DNA from: Rhizobium freirei PRF 81
Lineage (GTDB): Bacteria > Pseudomonadota > Alphaproteobacteria > Rhizobiales > Rhizobiaceae
Length of the DNA stretch: 64,000 nucleotides
Assembly: GCF_000359745.1 (NCBI RefSeq)
Contig: NZ_AQHN01000061.1
Location: forward strand, 1-64,000
Direction: 5' to 3'
The position numbers and the translations under genes are program-made. Positions 28,554-37,249 of the stretch are shown here, piece by piece (position 1 is the first letter of the stretch; the number at the start of each line of letters is the position of its first letter). Under the pieces are notes generated by a model. The model worked only from the letters and a program-made list of their open reading frames with translations. It had not been told where the DNA came from and made no database searches.

Positions 28554-29495
28554 TTACAAGCCAAGTCTGAAAGCTTGGCGAGATGCCGGGCGGCCGCTGC
28601 CGTCGAACTGGAACGGCGCAATGGCGGACTCGATCTCCGCCGCGGTTTCGGCTGTAACGCCGACCAGCGGCAGACGCACCTCTGGTCCCATATGCCTCAT
28701 CAGTGCCAGGGCGTGCTTGACTGTGGCGGGCTCGCTTTCACGGGCGAGCGCTTTGAACAGAGGTCGCAAACGCTCGTCGATCGAAAGGGAGGCGCTAAGG
28801 TGACCGCAGGCGGCCGAGTGTTGCATCGAATGGAAAAGCCGGGGAACGACATTGGCTGCACCGGAAAAACAGCCATGGCCGCCGGCCGCGGTGAAGGCGA
28901 GGGCGCTTGCATCGCTTGAGGTATAAAGACCGAACCATTCCGGCAGCAGCGCACGCCAGAGATCGATCCGCAAGAGATCGCCGCTGCCGTCGACGATCCC
29001 GACAATGCCGGGAATGTCAGCCAGCCGTGCGATCGTCGCCGGCGCGAGATCGATGGCGGTATGCGAAGGCTGGTTATGGATGATGAGCGGCGTGCCGGTC
29101 CGTGCCGCAATCTGCTCGAAGTGGTGAACAACGCCCTTCTGTGTCGGCTTCGAATAGTAGGGAACTGTCACAAGCGCGGCATCCGCGCCCAGCCGCTGCG
29201 CCTGCAGCGTTTCCTCGATTGTCGTCGCTGTGTCGTTCGTACCTGTCGCAACGATGACCGGCGTTTGGCCTTCGGAAAGTTCGACGCAGATTTCGATGAT
29301 GCGCGTTCGTTCGGCCTCGGTCAGCGTCGGCCCTTCGCCGGTCAGCGAACAGGTCAGCAGCCCATCGATACCATGAAGCAACTGTCGCTCCACATGCACC
29401 ATCAGATCGACGGAATCGAGTGCGCCGTCGCGGAATGGCGTGACAAGAGCAGTGATTGCACCGCCGATGCGCCTCTTCAAGCTCGGTTTGCCCAT
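28554..29495 (-). CDS. DapA-like protein lacking catalytic residues
   Basis: The 313-residue protein aligns along its length with dihydrodipicolinate synthase/N-acetylneuraminate lyase proteins (TIM barrel). It keeps LTGEGPTLTEAER, VTVPYYSKPTQKG and SGDLLRID. With a constant +7 offset from E. coli DapA, the Schiff-base lysine 161 is Val168 (GIVGIVDGSGD), Tyr133 is His140 (IIHNQP), Arg138 is His145 and Thr44 is Leu51. It is unlikely to work as an aldolase; a regulatory or altered role is possible. It follows the small membrane protein gene at 29508 by 12 bases. Confidence 0.82.
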   Translation of the reverse strand: MGKPSLKRRIGGAITALVTPFRDGALDSVDLMVHVERQLLHGIDGLLTCSLTGEGPTLTEAERTRIIEICVELSEGQTPVIVATGTNDTATTIEETLQAQRLGADAALVTVPYYSKPTQKGVVHHFEQIAARTGTPLIIHNQPSHTAIDLAPATIARLADIPGIVGIVDGSGDLLRIDLWRALLPEWFGLYTSSDASALAFTAAGGHGCFSGAANVVPRLFHSMQHSAACGHLSASLSIDERLRPLFKALARESEPATVKHALALMRHMGPEVRLPLVGVTAETAAEIESAIAPFQFDGSGRPASRQAFRLGL

Positions 29496-29507
29496 GGTGG
29501 TGACGGC

Positions 29508-29735
29508 TCAGAGATAATGCAGCACGATGAACAGCTCCAGGCCGCCGAGCAGCAGCCCGAAAGCGAGCATCGACCAGAATGTGCGTTTCTCGCGAAACCG
29601 GCGATTGCGGGACTGGCGCTTTGGCTCGGTCTTCGTCGCTGGAGCCGATGCGATTGTGCGCTGGTGCCGCTCGTCGCTGTTGTGAACGAGGACCCTGATG
29701 GATTCCGTCAGATTGGGTGCGCGCGTGTCGAGCAT
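29508..29735 (-). CDS. Small membrane protein
   Basis: 75 residues, MLDTRAPNLTESIRVLVHNS, with a basic middle (KTEPKRQSRNRRFREKR) and one C-terminal helix (TFWSMLAFGLLLGGLELFIV). GGAGGTAG eight bases before 29735 supports this start. It lies just ahead of the DapA-like gene and may share its transcript. Family unknown. Confidence 0.55.
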   Translation of the reverse strand: MLDTRAPNLTESIRVLVHNSDERHQRTIASAPATKTEPKRQSRNRRFREKRTFWSMLAFGLLLGGLELFIVLHYL

Positions 29736-29910
29736 GGCATCTACCTCCATATTTCTATGGAAGCGTAATCCCTGGTGGCATAGGAAATCCATTCGCGGCG
29801 GAATGCGAAGAAGTAAGTGCGATATAAAGGGCCAGGCGACAGCGCGAATGGGGCGCGCTGAGCGCCGCCGCGATCGACGAAGGCGGCGGGCGCGGCCGAG
29901 TGGCGAGCCG

Positions 29911-30924
29911 TTATCCAGCTGCCTCCAGGTTCTTCCTGTCGAGCTGCGTCACCAATGCGAGGATCGTCGCGGAGACCGGCGTCGCGACACCCGTCAGCCT
30001 GCCAAGCGAAACGACGACGCCGACGAGCGGTGTGATCTCAAGCGATTTGCCGGCTAGCAGGTCCTGCAGCATCGAGGTGCGCACAGGCCCGATCTGACGC
30101 GAGCGCTCGAGGCGTTCCTCCACGGAGAGGGCCAAGCGCGACCCCAAAGCCTCGGCAACCGCCTTCACCTCGCTCATGACCTGACCGACCATCGCCGAAA
30201 GAGCGGGATCGTTCATGATATCGGACATCAGTGCCCGCGTGAGCGCGCTGATCGGGTTGAAGGCAGCATTGCCCATCAGCTTGCTCCAGATCTCGTCGCG
30301 GATGCGCTCCGAGATGGAGATCTTGACGCCGGCCCTTTGCAGCACCGCTGCAATGGCTTCGATATCCGCGGTCGTTTCGCCGGACGGCTCGCCGAGAATG
30401 AAGTGGCCGTTGTTGCTGAGCCTGACTTCGCCTGGGCCGACGACTTCCGCCCCCTGATAGGCGACGCAGCCAATAACGCGTTCGGGGCCGATCAGCCGCC
30501 AGAGATCGCCATTCGGGTCCAGTTCCTCCATCCGATGTTCCGCGTGGCCGCTCTGCCGGTCGCGATGGAAGTACCACCACGGCACGCCGTTGAGGATCAT
30601 CACGACGCGGGTGCCGGCATGCAGGAGCCCGGCGATGCCGGGCACCGCCGCAGCCAGCTGATGACCTTTAAGCCCCGTGATGACGAGATCCTGCTGCGGC
30701 AGCTCGCCCGCATCGTCCGTTGCTGTCATCCGCGCCACGACAGGCCGGTCTGCCTCAGCTTCCCAAAGACGTATGCCGCCCGAGCGAATGGCCGCCAAAT
30801 GCGCCCCGCGCGCGACGACGGAAATCTGCGCCTGCTCGCTCGAGGAGGCCAGCTTTGCAGCAATGGCGCCGCCAAGCGCGCCGGCGCCGTAAACGCAAAT
30901 GTTCTTGAAGGGGGAGGACGTCAT
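29911..30924 (-). CDS. Ketopantoate reductase family protein (PanE-like)
   Basis: These NADPH enzymes reduce 2-dehydropantoate to pantoate for coenzyme A synthesis. The 337-residue product has the dinucleotide motif CVYGAGALGGAIAAKL near residues 9-24, NGVPWW for the substrate region and DEIWSKLMGNAAFNPISALT, with the catalytic lysine. Several PanE-like paralogs exist in rhizobia, so it may act on a related 2-keto acid. The start at 30924 has CGGAGCACC before it. Confidence 0.8.
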   Translation of the reverse strand: MTSSPFKNICVYGAGALGGAIAAKLASSSEQAQISVVARGAHLAAIRSGGIRLWEAEADRPVVARMTATDDAGELPQQDLVITGLKGHQLAAAVPGIAGLLHAGTRVVMILNGVPWWYFHRDRQSGHAEHRMEELDPNGDLWRLIGPERVIGCVAYQGAEVVGPGEVRLSNNGHFILGEPSGETTADIEAIAAVLQRAGVKISISERIRDEIWSKLMGNAAFNPISALTRALMSDIMNDPALSAMVGQVMSEVKAVAEALGSRLALSVEERLERSRQIGPVRTSMLQDLLAGKSLEITPLVGVVVSLGRLTGVATPVSATILALVTQLDRKNLEAAG

Positions 30925-31245
30925 CGCGTGGTGCTCCGATTGAGATCGCATGCTGCAAACTATGTCACGCCGGTGATCTGGCGAGAGGTTTCTTGGGCCG
31001 GCCGCAATCGGATTTGAAAGCCGTCGGACCTTCCCGCACACTACAACCATATGGAAATTTCACCATGCTCGTCATCGCCGCCTCGTTCATTCAAGCGCAT
31101 GTTTTCCAATCGCCGCATGCTCGGGCTACTCTTTACCACAATCGCGTCCTAACCTCGATCACATCGCTCTGGACCAGGGACAACCAGTGCGGTATCGGTT
31201 TGTCGTTCGTCCTTTCTAAGTTGATGAATTCATCGGGGAAGATCA
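30925..31245. other. Divergent gap between panE-like gene and the four-gene envelope cluster
   Basis: 321 bases. I see no gene that I can support and no strong repeat. The promoter of the cluster should be here. GGGGAAGATCA lies just before the TTG start at 31246. Confidence 0.35.
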
Positions 31246-32694
31246 TTGCGTTTTGAAGCCCTCAACCGTCTCTGGGACAGCGTTCGGGAGACCAGCCATG
31301 ATTTCCGCGCCTCGACGGACGTGTTTCCGGTCGTTGATATCGAGAAACTCGGCTCTACCCTTGATCTGAAGGAAAAGGGCGCCGCAGCGGGGCGGCAGAA
31401 CCGGCCGGCATCGGACGCGCAATCCTTCGACGAAACGGAACAGCGCATCGTCGCCTGGGTCGAGGCGGAAAAGAAGAGCTCCTACCAGATCCTCGAAGAC
31501 CAGTTTCAGACCTTCGACAGCCGGTTGGGCAACCTCGATTTCGAAGGGCAGTTCGGTCTTATCCGCCAGGCGAATGCCTCCAGCGTCTCCGACTTTAAAG
31601 CGGAGGTGGCAAGCGGCGTCGATGAGCTTCACGGCCTGCGACGCAAGCTGAAAACCGCCGAGGACGAGATGGTGGGCTTCAAGGCTACGCACAAGCTGCA
31701 GCGCGCCGCCAAGGTTTCCAGCAAAGCGGCCTGGGGCTTCAAGGTCTCGCTCATCGTCTTCCTCGTGCTCATCGAAATGGTGATGAATGGCAGTTTCCTC
31801 GCCAAGGGCAGCGAACAGGGCCTCGTCGGCGGCGTGACGGAGGCGGCTGCCTTCGCCTTTCTGAATATCGGCACGGCGCTGATATTTTCCTTCTTCTGCG
31901 TTCGTTTCCTGGTGCATCGGTCCTACGCGCTGAAGCTGCTCGGCCTTCTCGGGCTCGTCGCCTATGTCGCCGTCGCCCTGGGCATCAACATCGCGCTCGC
32001 GCACTATCGCGAGGTCTCGGCGACGATTTTGAGCGGGGCCGGTGCCGAAGTGATCCAGCGCCTGAAGGCCGCACCGCTCGGGTTGACGGAGCTGAATTCA
32101 TGGATGCTCTTTGCCATCGGCCTGATGTTCTCGCTCGTCGCCTTCATCGACGGCTGCTATCTCACCGATCCCTATCCGGGCTTCGCCGGCGTGCAAAAGC
32201 GTCTCGATGCGGCGAGAGACAACTATATCGACCGCAAGCTGGACCTGATCGAAGACCTTCGCGAGATCCGCGACGAGCATAACAGCAAGATCGAGGAGAT
32301 CATCCGCGACCTCTCGCTACGCCGGCAGGAGACATCGGCCATCATCGCCCATCGCGCGAGGACCGCGGGCCTCTTTGCCGAGCATCAAAACCATCTCGAG
32401 CGCGCCGCCAATGTGCTGCTCACCTCCTACCGCGACGCCGATCGGGCCGCACGCACCGAGCCCGAACCATCCTATTTCAATTCGGCCTACAAGATGGAGC
32501 GTCTGACACCAGTCATTCGCACCGAAGAGGAGTGGGACGACAAGGTCTTGGGCTCGCGCATCCAGGGTGCCCAAACGGAGCTGTCGGAGCAGATCAAGCG
32601 GATCGGCGACGAGTTCGAGCGCGCCATCGAGAAATACCATCAGCTCGACAATCTTTTCCCGGAGAGCATCCTTGGCGCGACGCAAGCGGCGTAG
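31246..32694 (+). CDS. Four-helix membrane protein with coiled-coil arms (cluster gene 1)
   Basis: 482 residues. A soluble N-terminal region (1-160) with helical, charged stretches leads to four membrane segments near residues 163-185, 195-215, 225-248 and 280-300, followed by a long helical C-terminal arm (about 310-480, e.g. RLDAARDNYIDRKLDLIEDL). No family recognised. TTG start with a GGGGAAG ribosome binding site. Its end overlaps the next gene by 23 bases. It opens a four-gene unit with a VWA-like protein and MotA- and MotB-like proteins; a scaffold role is inference. Confidence 0.72.
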   Translation: MRFEALNRLWDSVRETSHDFRASTDVFPVVDIEKLGSTLDLKEKGAAAGRQNRPASDAQSFDETEQRIVAWVEAEKKSSYQILEDQFQTFDSRLGNLDFEGQFGLIRQANASSVSDFKAEVASGVDELHGLRRKLKTAEDEMVGFKATHKLQRAAKVSSKAAWGFKVSLIVFLVLIEMVMNGSFLAKGSEQGLVGGVTEAAAFAFLNIGTALIFSFFCVRFLVHRSYALKLLGLLGLVAYVAVALGINIALAHYREVSATILSGAGAEVIQRLKAAPLGLTELNSWMLFAIGLMFSLVAFIDGCYLTDPYPGFAGVQKRLDAARDNYIDRKLDLIEDLREIRDEHNSKIEEIIRDLSLRRQETSAIIAHRARTAGLFAEHQNHLERAANVLLTSYRDADRAARTEPEPSYFNSAYKMERLTPVIRTEEEWDDKVLGSRIQGAQTELSEQIKRIGDEFERAIEKYHQLDNLFPESILGATQAA

Positions 32695-33490
32695 CCGGCG
32701 TGGCGGTTCCGCCGGTCTCATCATCGCAACGGTTTGCCTCGCCGTCCTGTCTCTCGGGATCGTCGGCGCCTATGGCTGGCTGCGCTACAGGGCGAGCGGC
32801 AATGTCGCCGTCGACCAGGCATCGCTTTGCCCAGTGGGCGGCCCGAAGGCTGAGACCGCTATTCTGCTCGATGTCACCGATCCGATCGCCGATACAACGG
32901 CGCTCGACCTGCGCAACCAGTTCCAGAAGATCGTCGCGGACGTGCCGATCGGTGGCGCCATCGATATCTATGCGCTGACCGAGAAAGAAGGCGAGTTGAT
33001 CCAGACCTTCCACGGCTGCAATCCGGGAAGCGGCGCGAGCGTCGATGAATGGACCAGCAACCCGCGTCTGGCGCAGGCCCGCTGGGAGAAGGGGTTCCAG
33101 AAGCCGCTCGCTGATATCGCCGGCAAGCTGACCGAAGGCGAATCCGGCCGGCTATCGCCGATCATGGCGGCCATCCAGAAGATCAATCTGGAGGTCTTCG
33201 CCAGCACGCCCCATGGCTTGCCGAAGCGGCTCTTCATTGCCTCCGACATGATCGAGCACACCGCGGCCTTCTCGAATTACCGCGACGGCGCATCCTATCA
33301 AAAGTACCAGCATAGCCCGGCAAACGACCGTTTTCGCACGTCACTGGATGGTGTCACGGTCAGGATCCTTGCCTTTCAAAGGCCGAACATGAAGTTCAGC
33401 ATGGAGGATCTCGCAAACTTCTGGGCGCAGTGGATCAAGAACAACAACGGCCATTTCGACGGCTTCGTGCGCCTGGAGGGGATACGCTGA
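32672..33490 (+). CDS. Membrane-anchored VWA-like protein (cluster gene 2)
   Basis: 272 residues from TTG at 32672, chosen because GGAGAG lies five bases before it. A basic start (ARRKRRSRR) precedes one membrane anchor at residues 13-36 (GLIIATVCLAVLSLGIVGAY), placing the rest in the periplasm. The domain from about residue 60 resembles a von Willebrand A fold: AILLDVTDPIAD has Asp67 and Thr69 where a metal site would lie, though the third position is Pro71, and KRLFIASDMIEHT resembles the later strand. Two cysteines (C53, C116) could pair. It overlaps both neighbours. Confidence 0.65.
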   Translation: MARRKRRSRRGGSAGLIIATVCLAVLSLGIVGAYGWLRYRASGNVAVDQASLCPVGGPKAETAILLDVTDPIADTTALDLRNQFQKIVADVPIGGAIDIYALTEKEGELIQTFHGCNPGSGASVDEWTSNPRLAQARWEKGFQKPLADIAGKLTEGESGRLSPIMAAIQKINLEVFASTPHGLPKRLFIASDMIEHTAAFSNYRDGASYQKYQHSPANDRFRTSLDGVTVRILAFQRPNMKFSMEDLANFWAQWIKNNNGHFDGFVRLEGIR

Positions 33491-34428
33491 TGGCCGACAC
33501 CGATGCAAGATACCTCATCCGCGATTACGGGCCGATGGTGCTCTTCGCCTCCATCACCATCGGCGGCATGGTCTTCATCTGGTCGTCGAAGCTCATGGAG
33601 TGGTCGCTACCGATCGTGACGGGCATACCGCTCGTGCTGATGGCGATCTACTTCATCGTGTCGCTCGCCTTTGCCGGTTTCCGGCTGCACAACGAGCAGG
33701 CGGGCGACAACCTCTATTACATGGGCTTTCTCTTCACCCTGTCGAGCCTCGGTGTCTCGCTCTATCTCTTCGCCGGCGAAACATCGATCGAGACCATCGT
33801 CCGCAATTTCGGCATCGCCGTCACCTCGACCATCGCCGGCGTGACGCTGCGCATTCTCTTCAACCAGATGCGGCGCGACCCGATCGACATCGAGCGCAGC
33901 GTGCGCCACGAGCTTGCGGAGATGACGCGGCGCGTGCGCACGGAACTCGATTCCTCCTCGCGCGAATTCTCCCATTACCGGCGCGTCAGCAACCAGATGC
34001 TGTCGGAAGGGTTCGAGGAGATCGCGCGCCAGGCCGAGCGTAACGGTCAGGAGATCAACAAGATCCTGGAAATGCTGGCGAAGCAGGCAGTGACCCCGAT
34101 CAACGACGCCGCCGCACAGCTTACGACGACGACATCGCAGCTTTCGGAGATCATCGGCACCTTCGGCGCCGCCGTCGAGAATGTCGGCAAGAAGCTGGAG
34201 GAAATCCGTTCGCCGGAGGATGTCGTGCGGGCCGAACTGGCCCCGGCGATTGCGGCGATCAAGGAGATGTCGGAAGCACAGCTGCAGCCGTTGCGCAATA
34301 TCGAGATGGCGCTGGGTCGCGTGGCCGAAGCGATGAGGCAGACGCCGCTGCCGAGATCCGCCGCTGACGGTGATGCCGCACCGGATATTGAAACGGTGCC
34401 GCGAAAACGCTGGTGGCACCTATGGTAG
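33490..34428 (+). CDS. MotA/ExbB-like membrane protein with long tail (cluster gene 3)
   Basis: 312 residues. Four membrane helices at about 11-31, 37-65, 76-95 and 102-126; the last two (FTLSSLGVSLYLF and GIAVTSTIAGVTLRILFN) resemble the pore helices of MotA/TolQ/ExbB-type proton channels, with small and Thr/Ser residues. After residue 130 a long, charged, helical tail follows (RHELAEMTRRVRTELDSSSR onwards), in the cytoplasm by prediction. The start shares one base with the previous stop (TGATG). The assignment to the stator superfamily is by pattern, not search. Confidence 0.7.
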   Translation: MADTDARYLIRDYGPMVLFASITIGGMVFIWSSKLMEWSLPIVTGIPLVLMAIYFIVSLAFAGFRLHNEQAGDNLYYMGFLFTLSSLGVSLYLFAGETSIETIVRNFGIAVTSTIAGVTLRILFNQMRRDPIDIERSVRHELAEMTRRVRTELDSSSREFSHYRRVSNQMLSEGFEEIARQAERNGQEINKILEMLAKQAVTPINDAAAQLTTTTSQLSEIIGTFGAAVENVGKKLEEIRSPEDVVRAELAPAIAAIKEMSEAQLQPLRNIEMALGRVAEAMRQTPLPRSAADGDAAPDIETVPRKRWWHLW

Positions 34429-35435
34429 CAGGTGGCTCGGACACTCAGCCGAAACTGGAGCACAAGGGCTACAATCGTGGCCTGATCCTTGGCCTGACGA
34501 TGGCCGAATCCATGCTGCTTCTGGTTTTCTGCCTGCTGCTCGTAGCCGCCGCCTTGATTTCGGCGGAGAGAAACAAGCGCTACGAGGTCGAGCGCAAACT
34601 TGAGAAAGCCGAACAGCAGGTTGCCGTGCTGGAGAAGAAGCGGGCAGAACAGGCGGCTGAGCTCGTCTTGCTGCAGTCCAAGGTCGTCTCCGGTGATCTC
34701 TCCGCCGCTGATAAGGCAACGGTAGACAAGCAGTGGCGCGAGCTGGTGCTGGCGAAAGAGACGCTCGACAGCATGGCAGAGCAGGGCGCGACGCCGGACG
34801 ATCTGCAGTCGCTTGCCAAGGTTGCTGCCGTGCTGAAGGAGCATGGCGTCACCCCGGCGTCAGCGCCCGACGAAGTCAACAGGCTTCTGGCTGGCCATGG
34901 CAGCGGGAACGGCATGCATGACTGGCCGCCCATCATCAATCTCGATGACGCCAAGAAGAATTATTTCCAGTCCGGAAGCGCCGAGCTCACCGGCACCTTC
35001 GCGCAACTGCTCGACGGCACCATTACGGATGAAATTGCGAGTAATCTGAGCCTCTATGGCGCTAATATCGTCGAAGTGATAGGCCATACCGACGAGCAGC
35101 CGGTATCGCGTGAAAAATCCAATCTCGACGATACGCTGATCAGCGCGATATCAGGCAAGCTGCCGGTATCGGCGCTGCAGCCGGCCGACAATGCAGGGCT
35201 TGGGCTTGCCCGCGCCATTGCGGTCGCCAACGTGCTCAAGGCCAATCCCAAGCTGAAGGATGCCATGATCTTGCCGATGTCTGCCGCCCAGCTGATCCTG
35301 CCGGGCGACACCATCACGTCGGGCCAGCGCGGCGCCGTCGAGTCACGACGCCGCATCGAAATCCGTGTGCGTGGCAGAACGGCGCCCGTTGCTGTGATCA
35401 ATGCGGGCGCCACATCCTCAACGAATACGCAATAG
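34422..35435 (+). CDS. MotB/OmpA-like peptidoglycan-binding protein (cluster gene 4)
   Basis: 337 residues from ATG at 34422 (a GTG at 34413 is an alternative). One N-terminal membrane helix (LTMAESMLLLVFCLLLVAAA) with a Glu at the position where MotB/ZorB carry Asp; then a coiled coil (about 45-95); then an OmpA-like domain with FQSGSAELTGTFAQLL, VIGHTDEQPV, DNAGLGLARA and SRRRIEIRVRG, which should bind peptidoglycan. It overlaps the MotA-like gene. The gene pair has the layout of a stator unit. Confidence 0.75.
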   Translation: MVAGGSDTQPKLEHKGYNRGLILGLTMAESMLLLVFCLLLVAAALISAERNKRYEVERKLEKAEQQVAVLEKKRAEQAAELVLLQSKVVSGDLSAADKATVDKQWRELVLAKETLDSMAEQGATPDDLQSLAKVAAVLKEHGVTPASAPDEVNRLLAGHGSGNGMHDWPPIINLDDAKKNYFQSGSAELTGTFAQLLDGTITDEIASNLSLYGANIVEVIGHTDEQPVSREKSNLDDTLISAISGKLPVSALQPADNAGLGLARAIAVANVLKANPKLKDAMILPMSAAQLILPGDTITSGQRGAVESRRRIEIRVRGRTAPVAVINAGATSSTNTQ

Positions 35436-35453
35436 CGTCCGTCGGCGAAGCTA

Positions 35454-37076
35454 TCAGCTTCTAAGACCAGGCGCCTCGTAGCCTGTCCGCTCGACATACT
35501 CCGTATAGCCGCCGGTATATTGGTGGATACCCTCGGGCGTCAGCTCCAGAACGCGATTGGAGAGCGCCGCCAGGAAATGCCGGTCGTGCGAGACGAAGAG
35601 CATTGTGCCCTCGTATTGCGACAGCGCTTGAATGAGCATTTCCTTGGTGTCGAGATCGAGGTGGTTGGTCGGCTCGTCCAGCACCAGCAGGTTCGGCGGA
35701 TCGAAGAGCATGATCGCCATGACAAGCCGCGCTTTCTCGCCGCCCGACAGCACGCGGCATTTCTTTTCCACGTCGTCGCCGGAAAAGCCGAAGCAGCCGG
35801 CGAGCGCACGTAGAGGGCCTTGGCCCGCCTGCGGAAAATCGTGTTCGAGCTGCTGAAACACGGTACGCTCTCCGTCGAGCAGATCCATGGCGTGCTGGGC
35901 GAAATATCCCAGTTTCACGCTGGCGCCGAGTGCGACGCTGCCTTCATCTGGCTCTGCCGTGCCGGCCACCAGCTTGAGCAGGGTGGATTTGCCCGCGCCG
36001 TTGATGCCCATGATGCACCAGCGCTCCCGGCGTCGCACCATGAAATCAAGCCCTTCATAGATGCTGCGGCTGCCATACTTCTTGTAAACGTTCTTCAGAA
36101 CCGCCACGTCTTCGCCGGAGCGCGGCGCCGGCTGAAACTCGAACGCAACCGTCTGGCGGCGCTTCGGTGGTTCGACGCGATCGATCTTTTCGAGCTTCTT
36201 CACGCGGCTCTGCACCTGCGAAGCATGGGAAGCACGTGCCTTGAAACGCTCGATGAACTTGATTTCCTTGGCAAGCATGGCCTGCTGGCGCTCGAACTGC
36301 GCCTGCTGCTGCTTTTCGTTCTGGGCGCGCTGCTGCTCGTAGAATTCGTAGTCGCCCGAATAGCTGGTCAGGTTGCCGCCGTCGATTTCGATGATCTTGG
36401 TGACGATGCGGTTCATGAACTCGCGGTCGTGCGAGGTCATCAGAAGCGCGCCCTCATAGCTTTTGAGGAAGGCTTCCAGCCAGATCAGGCTTTCGAGGTC
36501 GAGGTGGTTGCTCGGCTCGTCGAGTAGCATCACATCAGGGCGCATCAGCAGGATGCGGGCCAGCGCCACGCGCATCTTCCAGCCGCCCGAGAGCGCGCCG
36601 ACATCACCATCCATCATCTCCTGGCTGAAGCTCAAGCCCGCCAGGACTTCGCGGGCGCGGCCTTCCAGAGCGTAGCCGTCCAGCTCTTCGTAGCGCGCCT
36701 GCACTTCGCCGTAACGCTCGATGATTTCATCCATTCTGTCGGCCTGATCCGGATCGATCATCGCGGCTTCCAGCTCGCGCAGTTCGGCAGCAACAGCGCT
36801 CACGGGACCGGCGCCCTCCATCACTTCGGCAACGGCGCTGCGGCCTTCCATCTCGCCGACATCCTGATTGAAGTAACCGATGGTGACGCCCTTATCGACG
36901 GAAACCTGGCCCTCGTCGGGCTGCTCCCGTCCGGTGATCATACGGAAAAGCGTCGTCTTGCCGGCGCCGTTCGGGCCGACGAGCCCGACGCTCTCGCCCC
37001 TGTTGAGCGCAGCGGATGCCTCGATGAAGAGGATGCGGTGGCTGTTCTGCTTGCTGATATTTTCGATGCGAATCAT
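35454..37076 (-). CDS. ABC-F family ATPase
   Basis: ABC-F proteins have two ATP-binding domains and no membrane part; many act at the ribosome. The 540-residue protein has Walker A sites GPNGAGKTT and GINGAGKST, signature motifs LSGGWKMRVALA and LSGGEKARLVMA, and a charged linker (EKQQQAQFERQQAMLAKEIK) between domains. Length and order resemble YbiT. The specific role (translation factor or resistance) cannot be said. It is convergent with the envelope cluster, 18 bases from its last stop. Confidence 0.93.
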   Translation of the reverse strand: MIRIENISKQNSHRILFIEASAALNRGESVGLVGPNGAGKTTLFRMITGREQPDEGQVSVDKGVTIGYFNQDVGEMEGRSAVAEVMEGAGPVSAVAAELRELEAAMIDPDQADRMDEIIERYGEVQARYEELDGYALEGRAREVLAGLSFSQEMMDGDVGALSGGWKMRVALARILLMRPDVMLLDEPSNHLDLESLIWLEAFLKSYEGALLMTSHDREFMNRIVTKIIEIDGGNLTSYSGDYEFYEQQRAQNEKQQQAQFERQQAMLAKEIKFIERFKARASHASQVQSRVKKLEKIDRVEPPKRRQTVAFEFQPAPRSGEDVAVLKNVYKKYGSRSIYEGLDFMVRRRERWCIMGINGAGKSTLLKLVAGTAEPDEGSVALGASVKLGYFAQHAMDLLDGERTVFQQLEHDFPQAGQGPLRALAGCFGFSGDDVEKKCRVLSGGEKARLVMAIMLFDPPNLLVLDEPTNHLDLDTKEMLIQALSQYEGTMLFVSHDRHFLAALSNRVLELTPEGIHQYTGGYTEYVERTGYEAPGLRS

Positions 37077-37249
37077 GGTTACGCGCGGCCTAGGTGAAAA
37101 TTGTTGGGGGCCTTATGCCACGGGTCGGGCGCGCTGTCGCAGCTTTTCCGGTGAAAGAATGAGGTCAGCCGTGGACTGGTGTTCGGAGGGGGGCGATTTT
37201 CGAGATGTCTGCGGTCTGGGGCGACTCATTCGCCCATCAAGATTGTACA

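Noticed and set aside
31246..35435. Zorya anti-phage system
   Set aside because: MotA- and MotB-like genes are present, but no ZorC/D/E-type effector gene lies near, and the region has no defence-island genes or mobile elements.
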